DNA from: Cinnamomum chago | Taxonomy: Eukaryota > Streptophyta > Magnoliopsida > Laurales > Lauraceae | Direction of reading: 5' to 3' | Assembly (NCBI GenBank): GCA_038049695.1 | Contig: CP142451.1 | Span: 36,593,501-36,657,500, forward strand | Length of the DNA stretch: 64,000 bases | In this document: positions 1-17,541 of the stretch, piece after piece | Numbering within the stretch: the first letter of the stretch is position 1 | Layout of the letters: every line of letters starts with the position of its first letter | Notes under the pieces: generated by a model | Seen by the model: the letters and a program-made list of their open reading frames with translations, nothing else | Databases searched by the model: none | What the model was told of the DNA's origin: nothing | Made by a program: the position numbers and the translations under genes

Positions 1-363
1 AGGAACTCCTTTAAAATCCAGGACCTCCTCAGTGGTACAGATCCAATCAAGAAATTCCTTTGGTTGAAGGCTACCATGAAACTCAAGAACTTCTGTACGC
101 ATCCTTGCCTCCCACCGTCTCCTATCTTCAATAGGAGGAGCAGGAACTTTGCGTCGCCGCCTTGGCGCCTCCTGTGAATCATCGCTCTCCTCAAAATTAT
201 CACCCGCATCATGAGGAATATGATTTGGATGATTTTGATTGGCCATAAACGCCTGAAACTGCTGTGCTAACATCTCAATCTGCTGCTCCAATCGCGTCAT
301 GTGATCACGTTCATAGACCCTTTCTACTAGAATCTCGTTGGCTTGGTGTCTCCTTGGAGGCAT
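1..363 (-). CDS. gag N-terminus of an LTR retrotransposon (partial, runs off left edge)
   Basis: An uninterrupted minus-strand frame begins with ATG at 363 (MPPRRHQANEI) and stays open to the window edge, 121 codons. It has a coiled-coil-like stretch (DHMTRLEQQIEMLAQQ), an acidic patch (DNFEESDDSQEAPRRRR), then the pre-capsid motif QPKEFLDWICTTEEVLDF, which is common in plant Ty3/gypsy gag. The start lies 20 bp downstream of a primer binding site and LTR in the same orientation. Gag would form the virus-like particle. Assignment to Ty3/gypsy is by family knowledge; the rest of gag and pol lie outside the window. No frameshift or stop is visible here. Confidence 0.8.
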   Translation of the reverse strand, partial: MPPRRHQANEILVERVYERDHMTRLEQQIEMLAQQFQAFMANQNHPNHIPHDAGDNFEESDDSQEAPRRRRKVPAPPIEDRRRWEARMRTEVLEFHGSLQPKEFLDWICTTEEVLDFKGVP

Positions 364-382
364 CTCATCAAGAACGAACACC

Positions 383-394
383 GCTCTAATACCA
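383..394 (-). other. tRNA-Met-type primer binding site
   Basis: The minus strand reads TGGTATTAGAGC immediately inside the LTR. It differs by one base from the plant LTR element consensus TGGTATCAGAGC, which pairs with the 3' end of a methionine tRNA to prime reverse transcription. Confidence 0.8.
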
Positions 395-396
395 AT

Positions 397-1052
397 TGAT
401 GCAGCGGAAGTGTTTATGAGAAAGATTCACATGGAAAATTGGAAAACAATCTTTTATTAACCTGTTGATTCGACTAGGAATGCCAGATAATAGGCATCAA
501 AATTCATTGATTCAATTGAATACCGAAAATTGGAAGAAACAAACAGGAAACTTCTTTGAAATTTTATTCAATATCTATTCTGACAGCCATCGGGCTTACA
601 AGGGGTATAAATATAACCCTAAAATGAAAAAGTAACTCTAAAACGAAAAAAGTAACAAAATAACACGAAAATAATTAAAGTATTCAATTTTTCCAAAAAA
701 AGGAAAAAATTGAAATAAAGACACAACTGAAAACTATTAATCACAACCAATTCATCGCAAAAAACGAAAACTTATTTTGACTTTCCTACTAAAAGTTATT
801 ACCCAAATAAATATTACCAAAAATAGAAAAAAATATTTTTGGAGGGCTAAACAATGGAATTTGCCTGAAAAAGGCTGTACGTCAGCGCAAAGCCCTTGAG
901 TTGTGATCATTGGCCTGTTTCCACTAAAAAAACTATGGAATTTCTCCAAAAATGGATACTTTGAAAAGTTTTCCCAAAAATGAAAATTTGCCTTATTTGA
1001 CCCTACATGGATCCCACCTTTCCATGAAATCAAAACCTTTCTCACTGCATCA
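397..1052 (-). repeat. 5' LTR (656 bp) of the left-edge element
   Basis: On the minus strand the segment starts TGATGCAGTG and ends CCGCTGCATCA, so its tips form the short inverted repeat TGATGCAG/CTGCATCA. It is followed directly by the primer site and gag. An AT-rich TATA-like stretch (minus ATATTTATACCCC) lies near plus 604-616. The partner 3' LTR is outside the window, so the target duplication cannot be checked. The LTR tips resemble those of the gag-only element at 44264-47642, which suggests a related lineage. Confidence 0.8.
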
Positions 1053-3415
1053 GCAACCCTGAGACATTTTAAAACTTCAAGTCTGTTAATTTAGGGTTAT
1101 TATAAAGGAATGAGACATTTAGATTACACCCTCCCATGTGTTTCACTTAGTAGGTGGGACTGCTGCAGCTCCTGCCTTCTTCTTCTTCTACTACTACGTC
1201 TATTTCATTACTCGATTATACATGTAAATCCAATTATTTGAGATTTTATTAGCTTATAATTAGTTATGGCCAAGAGTTTGTAGTCATTGAAAACGGTTCG
1301 TGGACCAGATTGAATTAGGTTCAAATCCTTGAGCCAGTTTAGACCAGACCTTCAACTTAAGACCAAATCTTTTTTGTTGGTTTATATTTATTGATTGAAG
1401 TCCACTCATTGGATATCTAAAACTATCAAACCCATTTTGTGGATGGGCCATTAGGTTGTACCTCTTAGTACGGGTGATAACGGGCCCACCAAGGGGCAGA
1501 ACTTGTGTAAGCCATCATGGGCCTGAACTAAGATTGATAAAAATTGTAGGGCCTTCAACTCAAGTCTGTGTCCAACAGGAACTGTAGAACCTGAATCTTA
1601 TCACGCCCGATAAGGAATATGTAGCAGGCCAGAGCCTGCCAGATGAGGTTCGAACCTCCAAAAGGCTCGTGTTCAATGTAGGCCCAACCAAGTCTAATTT
1701 AATATGAGTAAATCAAATCTCCCGGTTTGGTTTTAGGCCAAGTCTAACTATATTTTTTTAGTAATGGTGTTGCATATGTGCTGTACATGATCACTAGCAG
1801 GGGGGCGGCAAAACTGGAGGGAGGGCTCTCTAGGAGCAGAGGATCAACAAAAGGATGTGATGGGATGCGGAGTAGGGTTCATAAATTGGGTGTGATTCAA
1901 GTTTCATCACTGCTAGAGAAGAGTAGTGGATTATGGCTAACTTCTTTTAAGTTTAGACTCCTGCTCCTTTCTTTGCCTAGTGGGTTTCTAAAAAAAAATG
2001 AAAATGCGTAACGACTATCATTAAAAGAAGATGAGAGAGAGAGAACAACAACATGAGCAAAATAGGTACAGGGCAGGTGTTGCCCCACCCCCACCCCCAC
2101 CCCCACCTCTCAAGAAAGCAAAAGTCTAAACGGCCCGACTGGGGGACCGATTTTGGGCCCGGTCCCTCAGGAGGACCGTTGGATCCCAGCGGCGTAGCAG
2201 GGCTCATCAAGAAATACCCTCTCAAACAAATATAAAGAAAAGAAAAAAGGAAAAAAGATACTCTCTTAGCCCCTTTTTGGTTAAAGCATTAGTTATAGAG
2301 TTGGCAAATGTAAGTTCATTGTAAAATAAAATGCCACGAATTCATTAAAGATAATTAAAATTTTCAAGGGTTAGCTTTCCGATTGAATACCAATGCAATA
2401 GCATTAGACCCATGCCATGCCTAGTGGGAATTTTCAACTTTTTTATTTTAAAATTCAAACAGGCGTTTTTAGAAGAAAGTTCAATTAGGAAACGCCAAAA
2501 GCTTCAATGGTGGGCCCACGAGGATTTGATGTTTCAAACCATAGGACCCATAACCATCGAGCAGGACAGGTGGCCCAAACCTGTCAGCTTCAAATTGGCA
2601 GAGCTCTATGCTCATGTCATGTAATGTTGAATGTTCACCAACCCAATGTCTTTTTCCATTTAGATACCCTTTAATGTTTAAGGCACACCTAGCTAAATTG
2701 GGGTCCTGTAATGGTTTAGATTTTCTTCATCCCATTAGTTTTGTGTTTGGTTGACAGATCTAAAAATGAGATCATGCTGTATGATGAATTGGGATTTTGT
2801 ATTGATGTGGACATTCTCTTCTCATGATTCTATATTAGTTGACAGAATGGATATCTCCGAATCTTGTAGATTCTAAAAAATATTTTTTTACTTGCTCTTT
2901 ATCCTCATTTGTGAATTCTGTTCGGGTTGGTTCCAGTAACCGGAACAGTTAAGGAGAAGGTAGAATCGGATCCGGACCCGGAACCATTTTGGAAACTATT
3001 TCTTGGCTATGGAACCGGAACCAGAACTATATATGGGGCGAGTTTGGATCCGGGTCTAGATAGAGAATTATATTAAATAAATATGATTTTTAGGAGTGAT
3101 TTTCGAAAATTGAGGTAATATGTAGTGTCTTGGGTCCACGGGTCTGAACCAAGGTGGAATCGAAACCAGACTCGAACCCATTTACTTATCAGGGCCTAAA
3201 TAAGGACCCATACCCGGTTTTTAACGGGTCGGAACCTTCGGGTAATTGGAGAATCGTGGACCCATTTACATCCCTTTTATTAGGTAATGAAATTTATTGA
3301 GAAATCTCAAATTTATCTCGACATGAGATAATTACATTCCATTCCATTCAAACAAATGAGCCTTTCTTGAAGTCAAAGGAAAGATATTGGGTTCTTTTCA
3401 CTTTCCATCATATGT
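1053..3415. other. intergenic DNA, no gene recognised
   Basis: No coding pattern or clear element was seen. A short CCCCAC simple repeat sits at about 2083-2107. Degenerate, CCGGAACC-rich low-complexity sequence lies around 2930-3260. Short open frames here show no family signature. Confidence 0.6.
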
Positions 3416-3419
3416 TTGA

Positions 3420-3672
3420 TTATGAAGAAATTGACATTAAGGTCTCCTTCTATCATGAGTTTAGATATGCCAACTCCATAATGGCGGATGTGCTACCCAA
3501 GGAAGGGGTTGATAGGCTTGTTCCTAGGGTAGGAGTGATTATGTAATTGGGTGTCTTGTTTTTTGAGGTCGGGTGTGTTGTATCTCTCTTGCACCTTTCC
3601 CATTCCTCTAGATGCTTATTTTCAATGGACTCTTTTGTTACTGTTTCAAAAGAAATAAAGAAGTGAACCAAT
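3420..3672 (+). pseudogene. possible 3' end of an L1 LINE (RNase H C-terminus)
   Basis: A short plus-strand frame contains MADVLPKEGVDR. This resembles the NxxADxLAKEGVDR ending of the RNase H domain in plant L1 ORF2 proteins. It is followed by a stop, a short untranslated stretch and an A-rich end (CAAAAGAAATAAAGAAG). No target duplication was identified and the upstream part is unrecognisable, so this would be a severely truncated relic. Confidence 0.35.
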
Positions 3673-3679
3673 AAAGATA

Positions 3680-4873
3680 AAATAAAAACATATGCATGGG
3701 AGACAAAAACTTATGTGACCAGAGGGGAAAGAGAATCAATTCATCTGAGAGAACAAGAGATTACAATTATGTATCTGAGGACATGTCAAACCCACAAGAA
3801 TCCATCCATTAAACTGTTCTCTCACACAGTCCTTAAACAACCTCGCACAACAAACTCACAAAGAGAGAGATTCACCCTTTATAAGATAAATGGTAGTAAA
3901 GAAGTCCCTCTACTCGAAAAAAAAAAAACTACTAAAAGAAGTTACTCCCTAGAACTTGTTTCTCACCACTAATTTCAACCCTCATCACTTGCATAATATA
4001 ATCCATCACAATGTCCCTATCACTCTTTTGCCTTGATTTTCATGTGCTAAGCTTAGTTAAAGTCCATTGAACGTTCTTGATGCATGAAAAGCAAACCGGA
4101 CTTGAAAATCTGAATACCCAATCCAAACTGAGTCAACCTGACTTAACCAGAATTGCAATGTTTGAGTAGGATTCGGGTATGTATGATTGGATTTCATTCA
4201 AGTCACGTTCAAGTTTGGATTTATGCACTCATAATTTAGGTAGGACCTGGGTTAAGCCAATGTGCAACAAACCCAATATGCTACTCTTCTTCTAGCTATA
4301 TATTTGTGTGTGTGTGTGGGTATTCGTACGACTTTAGAACAAAACAAGAAACAAAAAAGATACTGCTCTAAGGAGGAGAAAACTATGGTCTGGGTTTCTG
4401 AAGCAGAAAAAGATTTCCGCATTGAAAATGTTTCACTATACCAAACTCTATAATATCCACAGCTACTTTCAAATGACCCCTCAATATTTTATTCTTTATC
4501 TAAAGATCTTTTTCTAAACTGCATGACTGTTTAATATCTAAAATCCTTTTAAAATGCCAAAACACTCACGGTTGAGTGGTGTTGACATGTTAGTCTCACA
4601 TGTGGCCAGGAATCCATTCCCGGGTCCTTGTGAAAGCATCACTCTTAGACCAGTAGCCAACTTAGAATAAAAAAAAAAAGACTTTTTAAAGCATTTTGTT
4701 GCTCTTTGTACTGAAAATGCTACTCTTTTAATCTCAATGTTTTGTTTTTAATCTCTCATGCACAGAAGCTCATTTTAGCTCCTTGTTGCAAAAGGAAAAC
4801 TGGTGAGTGGGGTAGTTAGCAGGATGAAAGAAGAAAATAAAGAAAGAAAAGGAAAAGGCATATATGCAACACA
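3680..4873. other. intergenic DNA, no gene recognised
   Basis: AT-rich sequence. A TG dinucleotide run lies at about 4304-4318 and a poly-A run at about 4669-4678. No gene, complete element or convincing structure was seen. Confidence 0.6.
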
Positions 4874-4878
4874 GATCT

Positions 4879-5274
4879 TGGCACGTTCTGGGGATTGTTG
4901 CTCTTTTGTTTGCTAGAACCTATTTTGAGCAGAGAGAAAGAGAATAGATTTATAATAAAATGAGTTAGGTCGACTGAGGAACCTAGGCCTCTGATGGAGC
5001 ACAAGTGCTGAGAATTGAAGAATTTTTCATACTTTATTCATGACTTCCATTGCCTTATATCGACATGGAATTACAATACAAACAGAGGTTGCAGGAAATA
5101 CCAACAGAATAGGAGAAGACTAGCTCTTCCCTTAATACTAGGACTAGCTCAACAACTCTCCTAAATATCCCAACTACACAACAACTTTCGGCATGAGATA
5201 AACAACCCCTGTTGAGGTGTTATTTCAGAATTAAAAATGCATAAAAGGAAAACAGTAAAACTAGACACGTAACA
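4879..5274 (-). repeat. 3' LTR of chromovirus
   Basis: A 396-bp LTR with TG...CA tips; on the minus strand it starts TGTTACGTGTC and ends CGTGCCA. It is equal in length to the 5' LTR and about 95 percent identical by eye. GATCT flanks it at 4874-4878. Confidence 0.93.
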
Positions 5275-5291
5275 ACTCCACCCCCCTTTAA
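5275..5291 (-). other. polypurine tract
   Basis: The minus strand reads AAAGGGGGGTGGAGT directly before the 3' LTR. This is the purine tract that primes plus-strand DNA synthesis in LTR elements. Confidence 0.85.
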
Positions 5292-5725
5292 AAGGTTGCC
5301 TTGTTCTCAAGGCCTTGATCAGGGAATTGCTCCTTGATGGTTGCTAGATCCTCCCAAGTAGCTTCAGCAGGAGATAATCCTTGCCAGTGGATGAGAACTT
5401 CTTCCTTCTTCTTGATCACCCGGCGATCCAAAATTGCTTGCGGCCGAGGGCAAATATTTTTATCACCATTTCGTATCATAGGAAGCTCACTTTGTACTAG
5501 AATTTTTTCACCGATCTGTTTTTTTAACAATGAGACACGGAACACCGAATGAATTCACGACTCCTCAGGCAAGTCCAATTTATAAGCCACAGCTCCTATT
5601 TTCTTAAGCACTTTAAATGGCCCATAATATTTGGGAGACAACTTGAGATTTTTCCTCATCGATATTGAAGTTTGCCGATATGGTTGGAATTTAAGATAAA
5701 CCCAGTCTCCTCCTTCAAACTCTCA
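5288..5725 (-). pseudogene. integrase GPY/F-like segment and chromodomain
   Basis: This is the C-terminal part of the chromovirus polyprotein. Downstream of the integrase core the frame contains a KYYGPFKVL-type GPY/F motif, then a chromodomain with LIHWQGLSPAEATWED near the 3' end, followed by the stop just before the polypurine tract. In-frame TGA codons at 5723-5725 and 5555-5557 break it. Chromodomains of this group are thought to guide integration to particular chromatin marks. The segment ends 13 bp before the 3' LTR, as is usual for the family. Confidence 0.85.
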
Positions 5726-6895
5726 CTCCCTGTGATGGCGATCATAAAACTTCTTCATGCGTGATTGGGCTTCTTTGAGTGTGGTCCGCAATTCCTTAAT
5801 CATTTGATCCCGCTTTATTAATTGCCTCTCCACAGCATCAACCTCAACCAGGCCTGGAATGTAAGACAGTAAAGTAGGTGGTGGTCGGCCATAAACAATT
5901 GCAAAAGGGGTTGTTTTAGTAGCAGAATGCCAGCTGGTATTATAACAATACTCAGCCCATGCTAAACACTTACTCCACTCGTTGGGCTGTGAACTTGTGA
6001 AACATCGCAAGTACATCTCCATTGTTCGATTTACTTCGCTTTGGCCGTCGGTTTGAGGATGATATGCCAAGCTATAATTAAAATATGTGCCATTCATCTT
6101 GAATAATTCTGACCAAAATATACTTGTGAAGGTTGGGTCCCGATCACAAACAATGGTCCTTGGCATTCCATGCAGCTTGAAAATGTTATCAAAGAAAATT
6201 CTTGCAACTCCAACAGCCGTGTATGGATGTGATAAAGGAATAAAGTGTGCATATTTAGAAAGCCTGTCAACAACTACTAAAATAGTAGTTTTCCCTTTGG
6301 ACATAGGCAACCCATCAATGAAATCCATGGAAATATCTTCCCATACCTGGGATGGAATAGGAAGTGGCTGGAGTAGTCCGGCAGGAGCAAGCTGTTCAGA
6401 TTTGTTACATTGACATGTGTCACAGGCCGCAACAATTTCCCGAATTTTCCTTCTCATACCTGCCCAATAAAAATTTGCTCTAATTCGCTGGAGAGTTTTT
6501 TGATATCCTTCATGAGTGCTGTTGTGAAACTGACTGATAATATCATTAATTAAGGAAGAGTTTTCAGCGAGATAAATCTTGTCCTTAAAAAATATAATTC
6601 CATCTTTGTATTCCCATGGGCCTATTGCTTCCTCTTCCTCGATGCGTTTAATCAGCTCCTGCAAAACTGAATGGGACTTTGCCTCCTCCTTGACTGCCTC
6701 CACCCAATTAAGAATTGGTTGAGTAATAGCTCCAAGTTCCCCATGTGCCTCTCTTTCTGCTCTTCTTGATAGTGCATCAGCGACAATATTTTCATTTCCC
6801 TTCTTATATTCAATAACAAAATCAAATCCCATCAATTTATAGAGCCATCTCTGTTGAGCTGTTGTAGTGATCCTCCGGGCCCACAAATACTTCAA
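5723..6895 (-). pseudogene. chromovirus RNase H end plus integrase core
   Basis: A 390-codon open stretch. The first roughly 50 codons are the RNase H C-terminus (QQRWLYKLMGFDFVIEYKKG, then VADALSRR). The integrase zinc-binding HHCC region follows (HNSTHEG ... CDTC). The catalytic core then shows the three acidic positions: MDFIDGLP, CDRDPTF and QTDGQSEVNRTME. The integrase would insert the cDNA into host DNA. The catalytic residues are intact, but the stretch is cut off by a TGA at 5723-5725 from its GPY/F and chromodomain tail and by upstream frameshifts from RT, so no working polyprotein can be made. Confidence 0.92.
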
Positions 6896-7317
6896 ACTAC
6901 AATGATCAGTCTCATTACAAACTGTCGCCCTAATAAATAAGGACGCCGCTTTTGCACAGCTAGAACTAGCGCTAGAATCTCCTTCTCGTAGGTGGACAGC
7001 AACAGATTCTTTCCTTGTAGTGCATGACTATAAAATGCTATTGGCCGATCTTACATTAGGACAGCTCCTACACCTGATCCACTGGCGTCGTATTCACCAA
7101 TAAATGTCCTTGGGAAGTCAGGCAAGGCTAACACCGGTGCCTTATTCATGGCTTCCTTTAAATTCTAAAATGCAACGTCGGCAGCCGATGTCCATAGAAA
7201 GGAGTCCTTTTTCAACATTCTGGTAAGTGGTCTAGCTATTTTTCCGAAGTCTTGGATAAATTTCGGTAGTATCCGGACAACCCCAGAAAGCCTCTCAATG
7301 CCTTAGGCATTGTGGGC
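6896..7317 (-). pseudogene. RNase H region, degenerate
   Basis: Fragments in shifting frames match the connection and RNase H domains: NWPKP and [12 protein letters not shown] in the thumb/connection, then a [12 protein letters not shown] motif carrying the first catalytic Asp. At least two frameshifts (near 7375 and 7268) and stops near 7165 and 7053 interrupt it. The enzyme would remove RNA from RNA-DNA hybrids. This is the most decayed part of the element. Confidence 0.8.
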
Positions 7318-7947
7318 TTAGGCCAATTTATCATCGTACCAATTTTGTCCAGATCCACAGCTACACCTGTAAGAAATTACATGGCCCAGGTATTGCACCT
7401 CATTTTGGCCAAACTGACAATTCTCTTTTTTAGGAAATAACTTGTGAGATCTTAATGTAGCCATTGTAATTTCTAAATGCTGGAAATGTTCATCCCAAGA
7501 TTTACTATAAACAAGAATATCATCAAAAAATACTAGAATGAATTTTTGCAAACAATCTTTAAATACCTCATTCATCAAGGTTTGGAAGGTAGACGGAGCG
7601 TTGGTAAGGCCAAATGACATCACCAAAAATTCATAATGGCCATGATGTGTCCTGAATGCCGTCTTTGCTGTGTCCTCAGGTACCACTCGAATTTGATGAT
7701 ATTCACTTCGCAAATCAAGCTTTGAGAATACTTTTGCTCCATTTAAATAATCCAACAATTCATCAATTATTGGAATTGGAAATCGGTCCTTGATTGTGAT
7801 TTTATTAAAAGCACGATAGTCAACACACATACGCCACGACCCATCATGCTTTTTAACTAAGATAACAGATGATGAATAAGGACTAGTGCTGGGTTTGATC
7901 ATGCCTGTAGATAGCATCCCAGCCACTAATTTTTCTATCTCTGCCTT
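7318..7947 (-). pseudogene. reverse transcriptase domain
   Basis: A largely open frame with the standard Ty3 RT landmarks: KPSTSPYSSSVILVKKHDGS, WRMCVDYRAFNK, SKLDLRSEYHQI, SFGLTNAPSTFQ and the catalytic VFFDDILVYS. The usual glycine in LDLRSGYHQI is a glutamate here. The domain is separated from the protease by a TGA at 7948-7950 and from RNase H by a frameshift near 7375. It would copy the element RNA into cDNA. Confidence 0.92.
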
Positions 7948-8730
7948 TCAATAATATGGGTAGCGGTATGGCTTGACACATACAGGTTCACTTCCTACCA
8001 TCAAGGGAATTTTGTGATCTTGAACACGTGAAGGTGGCAGGCTTTTGGGCTCTTCAAATACATCTTGTAACTTTTCCGGAATCTGCTGTAATTGTGGAGG
8101 TTGATATCCAACCTCAACCTTAGTAACCGGGGCCCTCAGTGAAAATAATTGGAACAATAATACTCCCTTTTTAATTTTCCTTACTTCAGGTATGAATTTT
8201 AACTCCCCAACTATCTCATCATTTGGAATTGATGCCCCTTGAAGAACCACTTCTTTATCAGCTACCTTGAATCTCATTTGCAACTTAGCAGAGTCCCACC
8301 AAATTGGACCCATCATACACAACCATTGCGTGCCCAACACAATATCATATCCTTCAAGAGGAAGCAAATAAAAATCCACAAAAATATGTATTCCTTGCAA
8401 AATTAATTTTACATTATTGCACTTACCCGGACTAGATAATCTATTACCTGAAGCCACACAAATCTTCCTCCACTTTCAGGTTGCATTCCCACCTTTCTGG
8501 AAAGGACTTCACTCATAAAATTATGAGTACTTCCGGAATCCACCAAAACAGTGGTTGATATGTGCCCAATGCCACCCTTCACCCACATTGTTTCTGGTGC
8601 CCGTGTGCCTGAAATAGCATGTAAAGAAATCTCTGGCGTCTCCTTTAAGTTTTCCATAACGGCTTCTTCTTTCGCCATTATAACGTCTCCATCTTCTTCT
8701 TTGCAACAAGCCTCAATCATGAACAACTTT
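7948..8730 (-). pseudogene. aspartic protease and linker
   Basis: The retropepsin active-site motif VLVDSGSTHNF is present, followed after about 60 codons by the flap/end motif YDIVLGTQWL. A frameshift at about 8455-8475 separates the two halves. The protease would cut the polyprotein. The linker to RT (LPPSRVQDHKIPL) precedes the in-frame TGA at 7948-7950. Confidence 0.88.
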
Positions 8731-9458
8731 TTACATCGATGTCCAGGAACAAACTTCTCATTACAATTATAGCACATTATCTTTGCGCGTCACTCTTGTA
8801 ATTCAGCTAGTGACATCCGCCGAACTGGAAGAGTGGAGCCACTGGTTACTGCTCCCTTGTTGGCCAAAGGATTCTTCTGCAATTCGGGAATTGAAGTCAT
8901 ATGCCGCTGCGATGTATTGCAAGCTTCATATAAGTGGGTTAATCCAATGGCTGATGTTAAGGATGTAGGATGCCCAGCTAATACATCAGCCTTGATGGTT
9001 TCCTTCAATCCGCTAACAAAACAGCTTACTTGGCGGTCTTGAGGAAGGTGTCCCGCCTTAGACAAAAACTTCTCAAACCGGGTTTGGTAATCACGTACAG
9101 TTCCAACTTGCTGACATTTGATTAACTCTCCGAAAAAATCCTGGAATTGATTAGGGTCGTACCGAGCATGTAGGCCATTACATTCTTTTTCCAGTGTTTG
9201 ATGGAATTGAAAGAACTGTTCCACTCTACAAATCCAACTCGTTGTATCTTCTTCACCATTAAAACGAGGAAAATCAAGTTTGATGAATTTTGGAGCATAT
9301 GATTGCTGCGAACCACTTTGGCGATTCAAGTCAGCATGTTGTGGAACAGTCTGTGAATTAAGCTTATTGAATAACTCGGTAAGCTTCTCCATAATTTGAT
9401 GTTGACCGGTATTGAGAGAGCCCACTTCAGTCTCCAACTTCTCCACTCTTTGATCCAT
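8731..9458 (-). pseudogene. gag with CCHC-type knuckle
   Basis: The start ATG is at 9458, 7 bp after the primer site region (MDQRVEKLETEVGSL, a coiled-coil-like N-terminus). Capsid motifs include KLDFPRFNGEED, W(I)CRVEQFF and DYQTRFEKFL. The nucleocapsid knuckle CYNCNEKFVPGHRCK follows. An in-frame TGA at 8790-8792 lies just before the knuckle; the same frame continues after it. The shorter knuckle with PGHRC is typical of chromovirus gag. Confidence 0.9.
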
Positions 9459-9464
9459 GGCTTT

Positions 9465-9476
9465 GCCCTGATACCA
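9465..9476 (-). other. tRNA-Met-type primer binding site of chromovirus
   Basis: The minus strand reads TGGTATCAGGGC three bases after the 5' LTR end. It matches the start of the Met-tRNA-type site at 10 of 12 positions with the plant consensus. Confidence 0.8.
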
Positions 9477-9479
9477 CAA

Positions 9480-9875
9480 TGGCACGTACTGGGGATTGTT
9501 GCTCTTTTGTTTGCTAGAACCTTTTTTGAGTGGAGAGAAAAAGAATAGATTTATAATAAAATGAGTTAGGTTGACTAAGGAAACTAGGCCTCTGATGGAG
9601 CACAAGTGCTGAGAATTGAAGAATTTTTCATACTTTATTCATGACTTCCATTGCCTTTTATCGACATGGAATTACAATACAAAAAGAGGTTGCAGGAAAT
9701 ACCAACAAAATAGGAGAAGACTAGCTCTTCCCTTAATACTAGGACTACCTCAACACCTCTCCTAAATATCTCAACCACACAACAACTTTCTGCATGAGAT
9801 AAACAACCCTCGTTGAGGTGTTATTTCAGAATTAAAAATGCATAAAAGGAAAACAGTAAAACCAGACATGTAACA
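9480..9875 (-). repeat. 5' LTR of chromovirus
   Basis: A 396-bp LTR adjoining the primer site and gag, matching the LTR at 4879-5274. The duplicated target GATCT follows at 9876-9880. In this orientation it lies directly downstream of the O-fucosyltransferase-like gene. Confidence 0.93.
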
Positions 9876-9948
9876 GATCTTCAATATAATCCTCCCATCT
9901 TATGGGAGAAGCTATTTGATGAGGGTGTCTACCAATCATTGAAGGAAC

Positions 9949-16030
<6,082 letters not shown>

Positions 16031-17330
16031 TGCCCACACAATACAATTCGAAAGCTTCCATCGAATGGATGTGTAGCGTTGCTCCTCCTTTCCTCCTCCT
16101 CCTTGATAGATGCTACATTTCTCCAAGTCAAAAATGCGTCGCCTTGTCATTTTACCTTTATGTGTGATGATGGGTTCCTGTTCCTACCCTCCCAGTTGCC
16201 AGAGTTGGCGACGTTTTAGGCTGGAAATGGAAGGGAAGAATGATTTTTTGTTTTGGTCGTACAAAAGCAAATGCTATCTATCACTCTCCTTAGAAATTTA
16301 GGTAACTACTACTGCACAAAGTGTAGATATCGGATTTTGTTTAAGTGGAAGTTTAAGAGTATATATATCTTTGACATTTAAAATTCAAATAGCTTAGATC
16401 ACCATCTTATCTTGTTAGTCACTCCCATGGTAGTTACGTTAATCACTTCTAATGTGGGACTAAAAGTAATAAAAAGAGTCAAACCATTTATTTTAGATAC
16501 AATCAATCAGATAGTTGATAGTTTTGATGGAAAATTCTTAATGATGATGGAGAAGGATTGGACAGGGATTTTGAGTGGAAGCAACCTTCTAATCAAGGAT
16601 GGGCAAAATGAATAATCTTTTATGATAGCAAAGTAACAATCAAGGACTAAGAGGGTCATCATAAAGGGCCCACAAAAGTGATTAGTAAACTTGACATTAA
16701 TGCACATCAAATTCACCACTAATTTCTAACTTTTTTGAAGAAATAAACCATCACAACAAGTATGGTTTTGTGTGATATCACATAAGTTGGATTTTTGTGC
16801 GATATTACATCAAAGGACATGTTTAGAACTTGCATTCATCCTTCTTCCTATAACCACTAAGACGATAAAATTATTTTGGTTAGCACCTTGCCGGTTAAAT
16901 GATACTCTTAAAACTCAAATACAATCAAAATCTCTTTCTTGTGGGGCCATCAAGAATTGAAACGGTCTCTCTTAGTTAGGTTGGCCTGCTGGCCAGGAGT
17001 GATATCGTTAACCTAAAGATTCAGATCTTGGACATATGTGTGATACTAAGGCGCAAACACCACTCCACCATGAGTGTATGGGTGAAGCGGTCTCATTATA
17101 AACAAGAGTCGTTTGTCCAACGAAGAGGAACGGTTGGATGAGTGTTAAAATTACGCCCAGATGGATTATGGGAGGGTAATGAGTGTAAAAGAGGCACATC
17201 GGTCAAAGGTGAGCCTAAATAAGCTCCATAGACAATACTCATGGTTCAGGTTAGGGTCCGGCTGTTATTGCAGAACTCATGCAAATTCGAGACCCATTAA
17301 TTAATCAATATTGGATGCTATGAGTCCTAC
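16031..17330. other. upstream region of the O-fucosyltransferase-like gene, nothing else recognised
   Basis: This should hold the promoter and 5' UTR of the minus-strand gene starting at 16030. I could not identify a convincing TATA box or upstream exon. No coding signature was seen. Confidence 0.5.
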
Positions 17331-17541
17331 TCTCACTACACCAAAAATCGAAAATTGGAACGGAAAAGCGTTCCTAATCCTCCCGTTCCTAATTCGTTAA
17401 ACCGTTCCAATTTCCGTTCCAATTTGGTACCAACCGTTCCTAATCCAAATTGGAACGGAAATTGGAACGGTTTAACGGATTAGGAACGGGAGGATTAGGA
17501 ACGCTTTTCCGTTCCAATTTCCGATTTTTGGTGTAGTGTCT
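17331..17541. mobile_element. CACTA-type hairpin MITE (205 bp) with TCT target duplication
   Basis: The element 17334-17538 begins CACTACACCAAAAATCG and ends with its reverse complement CGATTTTTGGTGTAGTG bar one base. The two 92-bp arms (17334-17425 and 17447-17538) pair with only two mismatches around a 21-bp loop. TCT flanks both sides (17331-17333 and 17539-17541), the 3-bp duplication expected for CACTA transposons. There is no coding capacity. A near-perfect inverted repeat of this length would fold into a long dsRNA if transcribed. It would need a CACTA transposase in trans. Confidence 0.93.

Larger units (their letters stand above)
4874..9880 (-). mobile_element. complete, decayed Ty3/gypsy chromovirus with 5-bp target duplication
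   Basis: Two direct 396-bp LTRs (4879-5274 and 9480-9875) enclose gag, protease, RT, RNase H, integrase and a chromodomain, all in minus orientation. GATCT occurs directly outside both LTRs (4874-4878 and 9876-9880). By eye the LTRs differ at about 20 positions, near 5 percent, so the insertion is not recent. Gag-pol order, the chromodomain and the roughly 5-kb size fit the chromovirus group, possibly Reina-like; the clade call is inference. Several in-frame stops and frameshifts make the copy non-functional. It sits 68 bp beyond the stop codon of the neighbouring O-fucosyltransferase-like gene and in the same orientation. Confidence 0.95.
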
